Shown: positions 7,535 to 16,848 of the stretch, one piece after another
Layout: every line of letters starts with the position of its first letter
Numbering within the stretch: the first letter of the stretch is position 1
DNA from: Cohnella faecalis
GTDB lineage: Bacteria > Bacillota > Bacilli > Paenibacillales > Paenibacillaceae
Assembly: GCF_003570905.1 (NCBI RefSeq)
Contig: NZ_QXJM01000048.1
Location: forward strand, 92,380 to 156,379
Direction: 5' to 3'
Length of the DNA stretch: 64,000 nt
Translations under genes and position numbers: made by a program
The notes under the pieces: model-generated
Told to the model about the DNA's origin: nothing
Databases searched by the model: none
What the model saw: the letters and a program-made list of their open reading frames with translations, nothing else

Positions 7535-8500
7535 TCAGCTCTCTAGCAGCGTCTTGCTCGGCAAATAATGAAGCGAACGGATGAAGCGGATCGTCCGCGT
7601 CTTGGCGCGCATAACGATGGAATGGGTTTCCGCCCTCTGGTCCGGCAAATACCGCACTCCTCCCAAAAACTCCCCTGGCGTCACGCCCGTCGCGGCGAAA
7701 ATAACGTCCCCATCGCCGATCATATCTTCCATCGTCAACACCTTATAAGGATCCTCGATGCCCATTTGAATGCAGCGATCGTACTCTTTGCCGTCGGATG
7801 GCATTAGCCTTCCCTGCAGCTCTCCGCCCAAGCATTTGAGCGCAGCGGCGGCGAGAACGCCTTCCGGGGCGCCTCCGGAGCCTACGTACAGGTCGATTCC
7901 CGCTTCGGGAAAAGCGGGAGCCATCGCTCCGGCCACATCCCCGTCGGATAGAAATTTAATCCTTACTCCCACTTTGCGAAGCGTCTTGATGAGCGAATCG
8001 TGGCGGGCACGATCCAATATCATAACCGTCAGCTCGCGCACCGGCTTTTGCAGCGCCTCGGCCGCTTTTCGCAGCGTCACTTCGATCGGATCCGTAATGC
8101 TCACTTTGCCGACGAGCTGCGGACCTACGGCCAGCTTCTCCATATACATATCCGGCGCATGCAGCAGGTTGCCTTTATCCGCAACGGCGATAACGGACAT
8201 CGCGTTGTTCAACCCTTTGGCGACGATCTCCGTTCCCTCCAGCGGATCGACCGCGACGTCAACCTCAGGTCCGTTCAGGCTTCCAACTCGCTCGCCGATA
8301 TAAAGCATCGGGGCCTCGTCCATTTCCCCTTCGCCGATGACGACCGTGCCTTTGACCGAAATGGAATCGAACATCGCCCGCATAGCCGAAGTAGCCGCTC
8401 CGTCCGCATGGTGCTTATTTCCTCTGCCCATCCACGGCGCGGATGCCAACGCCGCAAGCTCCGTCACGCGCACGATTTCCAATGCTAGCTCTCTTTCCAT
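7535..8500 (-). CDS. glpX: Class II fructose-1,6-bisphosphatase
   Basis: 321 residues, GlpX family. Signatures are ASAPWMGRGNKHHADGAATS, VVIGEGEMDEAPML, VAVDPLEGT (Li-sensitive phosphatase metal motif), and GSGGAPEGVLAAAALKCLGG. It hydrolyses fructose 1,6-bisphosphate to fructose 6-phosphate, the committed gluconeogenic step. The start has GGGGGAG a few bases upstream. The promoter block upstream (8536-8577) carries a perfect CcpN-consensus 11-mer and is nearly identical to that of ccpN, which fits repression of a gluconeogenic gene by CcpN under glycolytic conditions. That link is inferred; the operator match is seen. Confidence 0.93.
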   Translation of the reverse strand: MERELALEIVRVTELAALASAPWMGRGNKHHADGAATSAMRAMFDSISVKGTVVIGEGEMDEAPMLYIGERVGSLNGPEVDVAVDPLEGTEIVAKGLNNAMSVIAVADKGNLLHAPDMYMEKLAVGPQLVGKVSITDPIEVTLRKAAEALQKPVRELTVMILDRARHDSLIKTLRKVGVRIKFLSDGDVAGAMAPAFPEAGIDLYVGSGGAPEGVLAAAALKCLGGELQGRLMPSDGKEYDRCIQMGIEDPYKVLTMEDMIGDGDVIFAATGVTPGEFLGGVRYLPDQRAETHSIVMRAKTRTIRFIRSLHYLPSKTLLES

Positions 8501-8535
8501 TCCTTACTCCCCCGTCCCCTTTTCGAATCACATTT

Positions 8536-8577
8536 ATTATATATCATATAAATATATATGACACAATATATAAAGAG
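8536..8577 (-). promoter_or_regulatory. glpX promoter with CcpN-like operators
   Basis: TGTGTCATATA (8555-8565, minus strand) matches TRTGHYATAYW at all 11 positions. A second site TATATCATATA (8540-8550) matches 10 of 11, centres 15 bases apart. On the minus strand TTGTGT and TATATA are 17 bases apart, so the strong site overlaps the -35 region. Confidence 0.65.
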
Positions 8578-8624
8578 TTTTCTCATTAATATGACGTATT
8601 TAAAAGCCCATATGATTTTTACGA

Positions 8625-8652
8625 CAAATAAGACGCCCTCGAAAGGGCGCCT
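8625..8652 (-). terminator. Terminator of the membrane-protein operon
   Basis: ACGCCCT and AGGGCGC arms form a tight hairpin. Read leftwards it is followed by TCTTATTTGT, just after the DUF2339 gene ends at 8670. Confidence 0.65.
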
Positions 8653-8669
8653 GTCGGCAGACGGCTCAT

Positions 8670-10289
8670 TTATGGAGAAACTCCCGTATCCGAATCGTTG
8701 GAGCTCAAGGGCGTTTCGCTTGCCGTCTGTTTACCGCCCCATTTTCCGTTGACCCAAGAGATCAGGAACGAAAGCAGACCAAGCAGCAGCATTGCGAGAA
8801 CCTTGTACAGCGTCTCTTCTCCGCTTAGGTCGAAGAAAATCGCTTTGACGGCTACGATAACGAGGACGACGGATCCAAACCAGACGAAAAGCTTCTGCTT
8901 ATTATACGATCCCCACAGGAATAGCAGGACGGCGTACACTCCCCATGCGACCGAGAGTGAAATCTGTAGCAGCGAAGCGCCGGACGGGTTGATGACATAT
9001 TCTTCGAATACATTCTCGATCTGAACGGTCAGCAAACCGCCGATGATAATGTGCGAGAGCAGCGCATACAGGTTGGCCAGCACTTTCTCGTCCTGAACGC
9101 TTGCAAATTTGCCAACCGGATTTTTTGCCAAATAAAAACCGATCGCAGCGAGAACAATCCAGGAGATCGCGCCCCAGTTCAGGAATGGAATATAGACGCC
9201 GAACCATTCGCCCCGAGGCGTATCCCATGTCACCGCGAACCAATAGCAGCATACGACGACCCAAATCGGAATAGCGATCCATTGCAAAATCGGCAGTCGT
9301 CTGTTCCGGCCGATACCGATCAGCGCTACGACGACCGCGCTCCACAAATACACGTTGATCAGCGGCTTCGACTCAAGGCCCGCCCCCGTCTGAGCAGCGG
9401 CTATCAGCAGCAGAAGCGCTCCTCCAAAGCCGTGGCTAAGCGAATACAGGGCGGCTTTTCCGGTCATTTTGTATACGAATGCTCCGGCAATCAAGTAGAT
9501 CGCGCCGATCATGGCAACCGTTGCTGCCGCCGGTACGTCTCCATTCCAGATGTACAGCGCCCAACAGCCGAACAGCACCCCGTTCGTCAGACTCAAATAC
9601 AAATTCCAGCCGTCGAAGCAGCGATTGTTCCCCCATGAGGCATAGAGGAAGCCGGCGATGTATAAAACGAATGCGGCAAAAGCGTAGCGGATCGGCATGC
9701 TCCAGAGCCCTTCCATAAGAGGCTGGAACTTCACGAAATAGATCGCGTAAAGCACCCATGTTCCCCCAAAGGCGGCGATTCGAAGCTCGCTCCATCTTTT
9801 GGCGACGCTTAGAAAGAAGTAAGCCGCGTTAAGCACGAGCAGGAACAGGAACAACGTGAACACCTGATCCGTCTCCGGCTGCATGAGCATTGGGGATACG
9901 AGTCCGCCGGCCAAAGCGATGTTCATGAGCAGCCTCGAATCGAAGCGAAACGCGTAAGCCGAGACGAGCGCCGTAACCGTGCCCATCGCGATCAGAACGG
10001 TAATCGACGGCCACATGTCGTAGAAAATGCCTGCGAACGAGAACGTCGCGAACAATATGCATGCCCCCGTTCCGATGACGATTTCAGAGACGACCGATTG
10101 TCTGGAGCGAACGGTCGCCGACAAGCCGCCGAGTGCGAGGCCTACCCCGACGACGAGTCCGGCTCCGATTTTCATCGCGTCCGACACCCAGCCTTGATCG
10201 ATCGAGTAGCGAAAAAACGTCACGAACGCGGCGACGACGAACAACACTCCTACCAAAGACGTCCAATGCTTCCGAATGTTCGAATTCAA
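8670..10289 (-). CDS. DUF2339-like polytopic membrane protein
   Basis: 539 residues, almost entirely hydrophobic, with roughly 14-16 predicted transmembrane segments from residue 10 (TSLVGVLFVVAAFVTFF) to about 515. The N-terminal block and the repeated small-residue membrane segments resemble DUF2339 proteins, whose function is unknown. The C-terminal tail (about 25 residues) is polar and probably cytoplasmic. The start is TTG at 10289, with AAGGAGG ten bases before it, overlapping the stop of the upstream gene (TTGA), so the two are translationally coupled. No catalytic motif is visible; a transporter or envelope-polymer role is possible but unsupported. Confidence 0.65.
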   Translation of the reverse strand: MNSNIRKHWTSLVGVLFVVAAFVTFFRYSIDQGWVSDAMKIGAGLVVGVGLALGGLSATVRSRQSVVSEIVIGTGACILFATFSFAGIFYDMWPSITVLIAMGTVTALVSAYAFRFDSRLLMNIALAGGLVSPMLMQPETDQVFTLFLFLLVLNAAYFFLSVAKRWSELRIAAFGGTWVLYAIYFVKFQPLMEGLWSMPIRYAFAAFVLYIAGFLYASWGNNRCFDGWNLYLSLTNGVLFGCWALYIWNGDVPAAATVAMIGAIYLIAGAFVYKMTGKAALYSLSHGFGGALLLLIAAAQTGAGLESKPLINVYLWSAVVVALIGIGRNRRLPILQWIAIPIWVVVCCYWFAVTWDTPRGEWFGVYIPFLNWGAISWIVLAAIGFYLAKNPVGKFASVQDEKVLANLYALLSHIIIGGLLTVQIENVFEEYVINPSGASLLQISLSVAWGVYAVLLFLWGSYNKQKLFVWFGSVVLVIVAVKAIFFDLSGEETLYKVLAMLLLGLLSFLISWVNGKWGGKQTASETPLSSNDSDTGVSP

Positions 10290-11002
10290 GTTCGTTCAAC
10301 CTCCTTGGAATGAGCCTTTGCCTTCATGACGCGGTCCGTCAGCCGGACGATTGCTAGCAAGAGCAGGCAAAGAGCGATAGCGACCAGTTCCAGTTCGAGC
10401 AAATACCACGGCCATGGAGCGAGCAGATCCAGCAGCGAAGCGGTGGACGGCTTGCGCGCCAGAAACATGAAGTTGGTGCCGACCGCCGCATTCGTTATTG
10501 CCGCAGGTATGGCTAGCAGATGCAGCCAGCCGAGCGCCCGCAGCGCCGAACGGAAATTCGGCCTGTAGCCGTCGACAGCGGTCAGCAGCACCGGTACGGC
10601 GACGATAGCGATATGCCCGGCAAAAAAATGAAAGTAACGAAATTGAGGAAACGTCTCGTCGAGATTCGGAGTAAGCAGCGCCTGCAGAGCGCCCAGAATC
10701 CCGAGAAAAAATACAATTTCGTATAGAACCCGGTTTCTCCAAAAGCACAAAACGGCGGAAAGCCAAACCATGATGCTGCATAGCTGGAACGGAAGCGCCT
10801 CGTACCCCCATTCGCCCGCCATTGCGTACGAGGCTTGCAAGGCGGCTTCGCAGCCGGCCAGCGTAGCCGCAAGCCCGATGCGAACGGCTCGATTCGCCCG
10901 CGGGCTTCGCAGCCTGTTCCGTCCAAGGACAATCGCCGCCACGACAACCGCAGCGACGGCCAGGGCGGCCCAATGAGCCGGCGAGAATGCCTCGAATCCC
11001 AT
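10286..11002 (-). CDS. TIGR02206/YwaF-type membrane protein
   Basis: 238 residues from the ATG at 11002, which follows AAGGAGG by six bases; an upstream in-frame start at 11041 has none. Six or seven transmembrane segments are seen, with the family pattern HWAALAVAAVVVAA, LPFQLCSIMVWLSAV and FRYFHFFAGHIAIVAVPVLLT, including the conserved His residues inside the membrane. Proteins of this type (TMEM164/YwaF-like) have unknown function in bacteria. Four-base coupling to the DUF2339 gene suggests a two-gene envelope operon. Confidence 0.7.
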   Translation of the reverse strand: MGFEAFSPAHWAALAVAAVVVAAIVLGRNRLRSPRANRAVRIGLAATLAGCEAALQASYAMAGEWGYEALPFQLCSIMVWLSAVLCFWRNRVLYEIVFFLGILGALQALLTPNLDETFPQFRYFHFFAGHIAIVAVPVLLTAVDGYRPNFRSALRALGWLHLLAIPAAITNAAVGTNFMFLARKPSTASLLDLLAPWPWYLLELELVAIALCLLLLAIVRLTDRVMKAKAHSKEVERT

Positions 11003-11060
11003 CTTGCTTCCTCCTTCAATCGTTTGCGCTGTCGTTATCAAGCTTCCACATCTCCATCAT

Positions 11061-11120
11061 AAAAAAACGGCATAAAAAGAATAGTACCAACTTTACTTGG
11101 TACCTACTCTTTTATGCCGT
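11061..11120 (-). terminator. Terminator of the two-component operon
   Basis: Long inverted arms built on ACGGCATAAAA and TTTTATGCCGT with an inner GGTACC/GGTACT pairing. Read leftwards it is followed by seven T, and it lies just past the response-regulator gene that ends at 11207. Confidence 0.85.
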
Positions 11121-11206
11121 TGCGAATTGCCTTATACTTCTTGCTGCGTGCCGCGTGTTTCTTACCGCTTTCCGCTTGTCGCACGCCTCTCCTTACCTAA
11201 TTGCCG

Positions 11207-11911
11207 CTAGCCCTTCTTCTCGCCGTTCCCGCTGCCGAACAGTCCCATTTCCTTCGCCTGCCGAGCCGCATCCTTGGAGCCGCCGAGCCGCAGCTTCTTC
11301 AAAATGCTGTTGATGTGGTTTTTGACCGTTCGGATCGACACGACCAGCCTGTCTGCGATTTGGGATTGAGAGTAGCCCTGATCAATCAGCTCCAGCAATT
11401 GCAGCTCGGACGGCGTAATTAGCTCGCGCATTTTGTGCGCTTCGAACTCCCTCTCGAGCCGTCTCAGCCTGCGGAATTCCTCCCGCATTCGCTCGGCCGC
11501 CGCTGCGCTGATCGGCGCCTCCCGTCTGGCGGCTTGCCGGATCGCTTCCGGCAGTGTTTCGTAATTCGATTTGATCTGATAGTCGATCGCACCGGCCTGA
11601 AACGAACGGAAAATAAACTCCTTCTCCTCCATCGACGTCAGCATGATAACCCGCGCTCCCGTTGCCGAAGCCGTTTCCTCCGCCAGTGCGATACCTTCCG
11701 GAACGTCGTTCAGCATAATATCCATCAGCACGACGTCGGGAGCGCTGCGACCGTCCTCCGATTCGAGTCTGTGACGTACCTCCTCGGGACTGTCGGAAGC
11801 AAATTCGACGGAGATTCCGTTCTGGCCGCCAAGATAAGCTTTCAATCCGCGAAGCCAATCGGGATCGTCCTCCACGATCCATATCCGAACGGAACTGTCC
11901 GTATCAGCCAT
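11207..11911 (-). CDS. NarL/LuxR-type response regulator
   Basis: 234 residues. Receiver domain 1-120: acidic pocket VEDD (about 13-16), phospho-acceptor Asp in DVVLMDIMLND, Thr/Ser in VIMLTSMEE and the conserved Lys in YQIKSN. A coiled linker (ERMREEFRRLRRLEREFEAHKM) leads to a LuxR-type HTH, ITPSELQLLELIDQGYSQSQ with IADRLVVSIRTVKNHINSIL. It is paired with the histidine kinase upstream, overlapping it by eight bases. The target genes are unknown; no obvious operator repeats are seen in front of neighbours. A strong terminator follows. Confidence 0.88.
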   Translation of the reverse strand: MADTDSSVRIWIVEDDPDWLRGLKAYLGGQNGISVEFASDSPEEVRHRLESEDGRSAPDVVLMDIMLNDVPEGIALAEETASATGARVIMLTSMEEKEFIFRSFQAGAIDYQIKSNYETLPEAIRQAARREAPISAAAAERMREEFRRLRRLEREFEAHKMRELITPSELQLLELIDQGYSQSQIADRLVVSIRTVKNHINSILKKLRLGGSKDAARQAKEMGLFGSGNGEKKG

Positions 11912-13294
11912 TCCGATTTCCCCCTTCCATCCAGACCGCCTTAACGCTGCGCTTAGGAAACGTCATGTACACGCTCGTGCCGACTCCCGGCTTGCTGCGA
12001 AGGTGAAGCGATCCGCCGTGCTTTCTCATCACTTGATAAGCGTAAGGCAGCCCTAATCCGAAGCTTAATCCGGCGCCGCCCTTCGTCGTGTAGAAAGGCT
12101 CCAGCGCTTTCGCCGCCTGCGCCTTATCCATGCCCGGCCCCGTATCGCGCACTTCGACCGTCAGCTCTCTTTTTCCGGCGATAAGCGCGACCGACAGCTC
12201 CCCCGGCCCTTCATCGCTTCGATTGCGTTGGCTGCGACGTTTGCGAGCGCCTCGCCCGCTTGCGCCGAATCGAGTCGGCACCGCCACCCTTCGGCTAGAG
12301 TCAGATTCAACTTAATGTCCTCTAGCCTCGGCTCGAATGAAGCCAACGTCGATCGAATCAGCTCGGCGGGATCAAGCTCCCGCACCTCAAGGCGCAAATC
12401 TTCGGTCCTGCGATGCACCTTCGCCAGCATCTCCTGCATATGCAGCGATGCGGACAGCACGGTTTCGGCGTCCGCGAGCAATTCCGCTTGATTTGTTTGC
12501 GCGGCGTAGGCTTTCATTTTCTCCGCGAACAGTCTCATTTTTCCGGCATCGTTCTTGATAGCGTGGTTCAAAATCGCGGTGCCGGACGTAACGGCGCGAA
12601 ACGTGGAATCGAGCCTTCGGCGATCGATCAGCACTCGCACTCCCATGAAGCCGTAAGTGAACAGCCCGATGACAAAAACCGCGACGCCGACTCCGACGAA
12701 CCACGTGTTGTACACCCACATGCGCAAATGCCCGAAGCTCGGAAGCACGTAATTCATCACCATGGATAAAAGAACAGGCGTCAATACCGCAATGCAGACC
12801 ACCCAATATGTCGGCGAAAACGCGAGATTGCGAGGTCTGCGAACGAGTATATGGACGGTTCCATAGACGATATAGGGAACGGCCCACCAGACGACGACTT
12901 TGAACGTAACCGGGTACGTTTCGTTGTACGCTGGCGTGAACAGCAAGCATCCAACGATAGGAAGCAGGAGTATGACCGGAAGAGCTTTGCGCCAATTGCG
13001 AGACAAAGCAGCGGGTCGAAAAGAGAGCGCAAACAGCAAGAAGGCGTACGGAACGCCGTAATAGGACAGCAGCGAGCCGCACGCTTTTACCGAATCCAGA
13101 GCGCGAATAAGACCGACGCCCTCTTCGTAGTTTGTTTGCAAGTAGGGGATGAACTGAAAGTCAAGCACGGCGGCAAATGCCCCCGCCCCGCCGCAAAAAG
13201 CGACTCTGCTCAACCGGCGAACGGTCTGGGCCTTCGGATCGGACGCCAGCAAGAAAAAAGCGATCGCCCATAACGCTATCCATACGAAAAGCAT
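11904..13294 (-). pseudogene. Sensor histidine kinase with multi-helix membrane domain, one frameshift
   Basis: Reading from ATG 13294, six or seven hydrophobic segments (residues 1-225) form a 7TM-type sensor, then LNHAIKNDAGKMRLFAEKMK carries the candidate phospho-His, followed by a HATPase domain with N box ALANVAANAIEAM, G1 DTGPGMD and G2 GLSFGLGLPYA. The frame breaks at a C5 run (12200-12204). Adding one base restores MKGRGELSVALIAGKRELTV and a single protein of about 463 residues ending at 11904. All catalytic motifs are intact on either side, so I think the gene is real and the break a sequencing error. It phosphorylates the response regulator that overlaps its end. The signal is unknown. 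Confidence 0.8.
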
Positions 13295-13367
13295 GAAGAT
13301 ACCTCGAGGCAGTTTAGGATTCCACTTATTTCGACATTTGGAACCGTTAACCCTTTTTATCCGTCAA

Positions 13368-13408
13368 AAGCCCCGAAAAACAGAAAAAGATCTGCTCTCC
13401 GGGGCTAA
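13368..13408 (-). terminator. Terminator after lutR
   Basis: AGCCCCG and CGGGGCT arms with an inner CAGA/TCTG pairing. On the minus strand it ends in TTTTG. It lies a few bases beyond the GntR-family gene. Confidence 0.6.
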
Positions 13409-13415
13409 CATTACG

Positions 13416-14123
13416 CTAAATATACTTTTTCAGGATGTCGCCGACATGGAGCAAATGCCGTCTCATGCAATCGCTAGCCGCCTCTGGATTGCCTTCAGAG
13501 ACAGCGTGAAAAATCGCCGAGTGTTCTTCGTACAGTTTTTCCGCTACCGTATGATTGGCGTACAGCTCCACCCGGCGAACCTCGCGGATCGCCGTCTCCA
13601 TCTGGCCGACTATCGATTCGAACAGTCTGACCATAATCGAATTGTGCGTCATACGGGCTAACGTCAAGTGAAAGAGAAGATCGGTTCGCTCGCCTTCCGC
13701 GTCGTCTCCGACCGCCCTCTCCATCTCGGCGATAATTTGGCTCATCGCTGCCAAATCCTCGTCCGTCCGCTTGACGGCGGCAATAGCGGCATTCGATACT
13801 TCGAGCGCTTCGCGGGCTTCCAGCAGCTCAAGCACCGTCGCTCGGTTAAGCCGCAGCGACTGAAGCTCGGGAAGAGACACTTCGGCGGGCGCAGTCGCGA
13901 TAACGGTACAGCCTCCGCCCTGGCGGATGTCGATCAGTCCCATCGCCTTCAAGGCGCTGAGCGCTTCCCTCGTCGTCGATCGCCCCACTCCGAACCGCTC
14001 GGACAAATCCTTGGTCGGCGGCAGCTTATCGCCGGGCTTGAGCGAGCCGTCTTCGATAAGACGACGGAGCCGCTCCGTAATTTCCTCATAGTGATTGCGC
14101 TTCGTCAACTTCGTCCATTCCAC
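13416..14123 (-). CDS. lutR: GntR/FadR-subfamily repressor, probably of lactate utilisation (LutR-like)
   Basis: 235 residues. The N-terminal winged helix PPTKDLSERFGVGRSTTREA belongs to the GntR family, and the C-terminal all-helical FCD domain (from about 85) has the FadR-type metal/ligand pattern ...HLTLARMTHN...EHSAIFHAV...RHLLH. In Bacillus, LutR represses lutABC and releases DNA when L-lactate is available. Here the gene follows lutC after a repeat-filled gap. A perfect FadR-type palindrome TTGTCAGACAA sits inside the lutA promoter (17661-17671), a plausible operator. It starts with GTG at 14123. The general GntR/FadR call is firm; the LutR name rests on context. Confidence 0.75.
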   Translation of the reverse strand: MEWTKLTKRNHYEEITERLRRLIEDGSLKPGDKLPPTKDLSERFGVGRSTTREALSALKAMGLIDIRQGGGCTVIATAPAEVSLPELQSLRLNRATVLELLEAREALEVSNAAIAAVKRTDEDLAAMSQIIAEMERAVGDDAEGERTDLLFHLTLARMTHNSIMVRLFESIVGQMETAIREVRRVELYANHTVAEKLYEEHSAIFHAVSEGNPEAASDCMRRHLLHVGDILKKYI

Positions 14124-14232
14124 CCGCCGAATGCCCCTTTCCGCTTTCTCTGCAACTATCGCTTGTCCGCATCTCGCTCAATCGCCGAGCATACACACCG
14201 AACATATCGATTGTTTGTCATTCGGTGCAACC

Positions 14233-14345
14233 GCGGCTCACACACGCATGCAAGCCGAACGCGTTCCTACGCATTGGTACCACTCACCGCCAACAATCCG
14301 GATACTTTGGCGCAACAGCCGCACACACGCACGCAAACCGAATGC
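14233..14345. repeat. Direct repeat pair of about 30 bases
   Basis: 14233-14262 and 14318-14345 share GC-GC-CACACACGCA-GCAA-CCGAA-GC with a few substitutions. Between and around them is low-complexity CACA-rich sequence with no credible gene. Confidence 0.5.
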
Positions 14346-14412
14346 CCCTACTCAACCACCGCAAACATTTCGAATGCTTCGAAGCAGCGGCCCCGCACAC
14401 AGCCGAATAGCA

Positions 14413-14595
14413 CGATAAAATCGTCCTATCCCGGTTTGAGCTGCCTATGCGGAATCCATAAGACGATTATTTCACCTTATATTTGCCGAACGCTCGGCAA
14501 AACCGGTATACGGCACGCTATAGCGCGAAAAAATCGTCCTATTCCACCCGCCACCGCCCCTATCCAACCCAATAGAACGAAAAAATCGCTCTATC
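14413..14595. repeat. Cluster of AAAATCGTCCTAT repeats in the lutR-lutC gap
   Basis: Copies of CGAAAAAATCGTCCTAT occur at 14413-14429, 14525-14543 and (variant with CTC) 14574-14595, with an inverted copy AAGACGATTATTT near 14461-14474, spaced by about 50-60 bases. The 477-base gap between lutR and lutC holds nothing else I can support. Confidence 0.5.
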
Positions 14596-14600
14596 GTCGC

Positions 14601-15335
14601 TCACCCTACAATCAGACAGTAGACAACGCCGGGGCCGTGAACGCCGATCGTCAAATCGTTCTCGATATCGGCCGAGCGGCTCGGACCGGAGATGAAGTGA
14701 ATGCCCGCCGGCAAGCTTTCCCGCCCCATGGCATCGAAGTCGGGCAATATTTCCCCGAGCCTCGTCTTCAGACGCTCGACGGGAATGATCGCGAAAAGCA
14801 CCGTCGGCAGCAGGCTGACCGAGCGGCCTTTATTTTTCGCGGAAAGCACGGTGATCGAGCCCGTATAGGCGGCTGCATAATCGGCAATTACGACACCGAA
14901 ATCGGCTTCCGCCGCGCGCGCTTTCCAATGCTCCTCGGCGTCGGTATTCCATACCGACAGGCTGCTGCCCTGCGGAAGCTCGGCTTCCAGACCGAGCGCG
15001 GCCAGCTCCGGCTGATCCTGGCGGACGACGTACTTCGCGCCGAGCTCCTTCGCTTTTTCCGCTATAAAGCCGGTTACCGCCTTCATATCCGGGAGTTTGG
15101 CCACATGGCCGCCCGCCGCCCGGAAGTTTGCCGAGAAACGCTCGATTTTCTCGTCCGTAGACCAGTCGAATTGCTTCCAAAATTCCGGAGCGCCCCGAAA
15201 AGGATGAGCGGGAGCAGTTGCGACGCGAGGCCGCTTCAGCTTGGCCGATATTCCGTCGATGAACGTTTTTTGCTTCGTCTTGGAGCGCTCCTCCATCTGA
15301 GCCAGCCAATCGCGGTGCTCTTGATCAATGGCCAT
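14601..15335 (-). CDS. lutC: L-lactate utilisation protein LutC
   Basis: 244 residues of the LUD (DUF162) family. VADFGVVIADYAAAYTGSI-type sequence (EADFGVVIADYAAAYTGSIT, about 155-175) and the C-terminal FISGPSRSADIENDLTIGVH block are the family's signatures. LutC partners LutA and LutB in the iron-sulfur complex that oxidises L-lactate to pyruvate. AAAGGAGG lies eight bases before the ATG and the gene overlaps the lutB end by 11 bases, so it is the last gene of the lutABC unit. Confidence 0.92.
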   Translation of the reverse strand: MAIDQEHRDWLAQMEERSKTKQKTFIDGISAKLKRPRVATAPAHPFRGAPEFWKQFDWSTDEKIERFSANFRAAGGHVAKLPDMKAVTGFIAEKAKELGAKYVVRQDQPELAALGLEAELPQGSSLSVWNTDAEEHWKARAAEADFGVVIADYAAAYTGSITVLSAKNKGRSVSLLPTVLFAIIPVERLKTRLGEILPDFDAMGRESLPAGIHFISGPSRSADIENDLTIGVHGPGVVYCLIVG

Positions 15336-16848
15336 GGCCGTGACCTCCTTTGCCTTCGCGGGCGGCTTTCGCGATTGCTTCCATTCGTTCGCGAACCGAA
15401 GGATCGATTTCCTTCAAGCCTCCGCGAATTTCTTGCTCAAGCGTGCCCCAGCGGTCGCGGAAAGACTCCTTCGGCAGCGTCGGCGCTACGCGATAGCTGT
15501 TCCAGCCTTTAAGCGGGCCGACCTTCAAACGGATAGCTCCGTCGCGGGCTACCAGCTTTTGACCGAGCTTGCCTAGCCGCAGCGCGGCGCGGAACCGGCC
15601 CGATTTGCCCATGACGGTCGCGAACCCTTTCATTCCGATCGATTCGAGCTTGTTGCCCCTTCCGGCTTCCACCTTGCGGCGGCGCAAATAAATGAGCATC
15701 TCGTGGAGCGGGATTTTCACCGGGCACGCTTCATAGCAGGCTCCGCACAAGCTCGATGCGTTCGCGATGTCGTCCCATTCCGCGACGTTCTTCTTAAGGG
15801 CAGGCGTAAGAACCGCGCCGATCGGCCCGCTGTAAGTTCCGCCGTAGGCGTGTCCGCCGATGTGGCGGTAGACGGGACAAGCATTTAGGCAAGCGCCGCA
15901 GCGAATGCAATTCAGAAGCTCCTGAAACTCGGGATCTCCGAGCTGCAGAGACCGTCCGTTATCGACGATGATGATGTGCATTTCTTCCGGACCGTCGGCG
16001 TCTTCTTGTCGGCGAGGGCCGGTTATGCCCGACATGTAGACGGTCAGCTTTTGACCGGTCGCGGAACGGGGCAGCAGCGTAGCCATCACTTCGAGATCCG
16101 TCCAGGACGGAATGATGCGCTCCATGCCCATCAGCGTAATTTGCGTTTTGGGCACCGTCGTCACCATGCGCGCGTTGCCTTCATTCTCGAACAGCACCAT
16201 CGAGCCGGTCTCCGCGATCGCGAAATTGCAGCCGGTCATGCCGATATCCGCTTCAAGGAACTTCTCGCGAAGCTTCTTGCGCACGAAGCCGGCCAAAATT
16301 TGCGTATCCGGAGCAAGCGTCTCGCCCGCTTCCTTGGACAGCAGGTCGGCGATCTGGTAACGGTTCTTATGAATGGCCGGAATGATAATGTGCGACGGCG
16401 TCTCGCCCGCCAGCTGTATAATGTACTCTCCGAGGTCAGTCTCGATCGCTTCCACGCCGATCTCCTCAAGCGCATGATTGAGATGCAGCTCCTCGGTAAC
16501 CATCGATTTTGATTTTACGACCGTTTTGCCCTCTTTGCGCTTCGCTATTTCGAGTGCGATGGCGACAGCTTCCGCAGACGTATCGGCAAAATGAACGTGA
16601 ACGCCGTTCGCCCGCGCGTTATCGGCAAAAAGATTCAAATAATAGTCGAGGTGGGCAATCGTATGAAGCCGAATTTGACGTCCGCGCTCCCGCCATTCGT
16701 CCCAGTTGCCGTGCTCCTCGCTGGCGTTCTTTTTCCCGTTGCGCAATCTTTCCGTCGTGAATTTGACCGCCTTGCGCAAAAATTCGTCGTTCAGCGCCAG
16801 CTCCGACCGTTCCTTGACCGTTCCCGGCACGGTTCCCGTTCCGCTCAT
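15325..16848 (-). CDS. lutB: L-lactate utilisation iron-sulfur protein LutB
   Basis: 507 residues from the ATG at 16848, which overlaps the lutA stop (ATGA); the frame is open further upstream but homologues start near MSGTGTVPGTVKERSELALN. Residues about 60-290 form the LUD domain (FADTSAEAVAIALEIAKRKE; AETGSMVLFENEGNARM). C-terminal ferredoxin-like clusters are seen as CIRCGACLNACPVYRHIGGH and CGACYEACPVKIPLHEM, each with a CxxCxxCxxxCP pattern, binding two [4Fe-4S] centres. The C-terminus ends in a His/Gly-rich tail. It acts with LutA and LutC in lactate oxidation. Confidence 0.93.
   Translation of the reverse strand: MSGTGTVPGTVKERSELALNDEFLRKAVKFTTERLRNGKKNASEEHGNWDEWRERGRQIRLHTIAHLDYYLNLFADNARANGVHVHFADTSAEAVAIALEIAKRKEGKTVVKSKSMVTEELHLNHALEEIGVEAIETDLGEYIIQLAGETPSHIIIPAIHKNRYQIADLLSKEAGETLAPDTQILAGFVRKKLREKFLEADIGMTGCNFAIAETGSMVLFENEGNARMVTTVPKTQITLMGMERIIPSWTDLEVMATLLPRSATGQKLTVYMSGITGPRRQEDADGPEEMHIIIVDNGRSLQLGDPEFQELLNCIRCGACLNACPVYRHIGGHAYGGTYSGPIGAVLTPALKKNVAEWDDIANASSLCGACYEACPVKIPLHEMLIYLRRRKVEAGRGNKLESIGMKGFATVMGKSGRFRAALRLGKLGQKLVARDGAIRLKVGPLKGWNSYRVAPTLPKESFRDRWGTLEQEIRGGLKEIDPSVRERMEAIAKAAREGKGGHGHGH

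Noticed and set aside
13668..15512. 614-codon open frame on the plus strand
   Set aside because: It is the antisense shadow of lutR and lutC plus the repeat-filled gap, with no family resemblance and no ribosome site.
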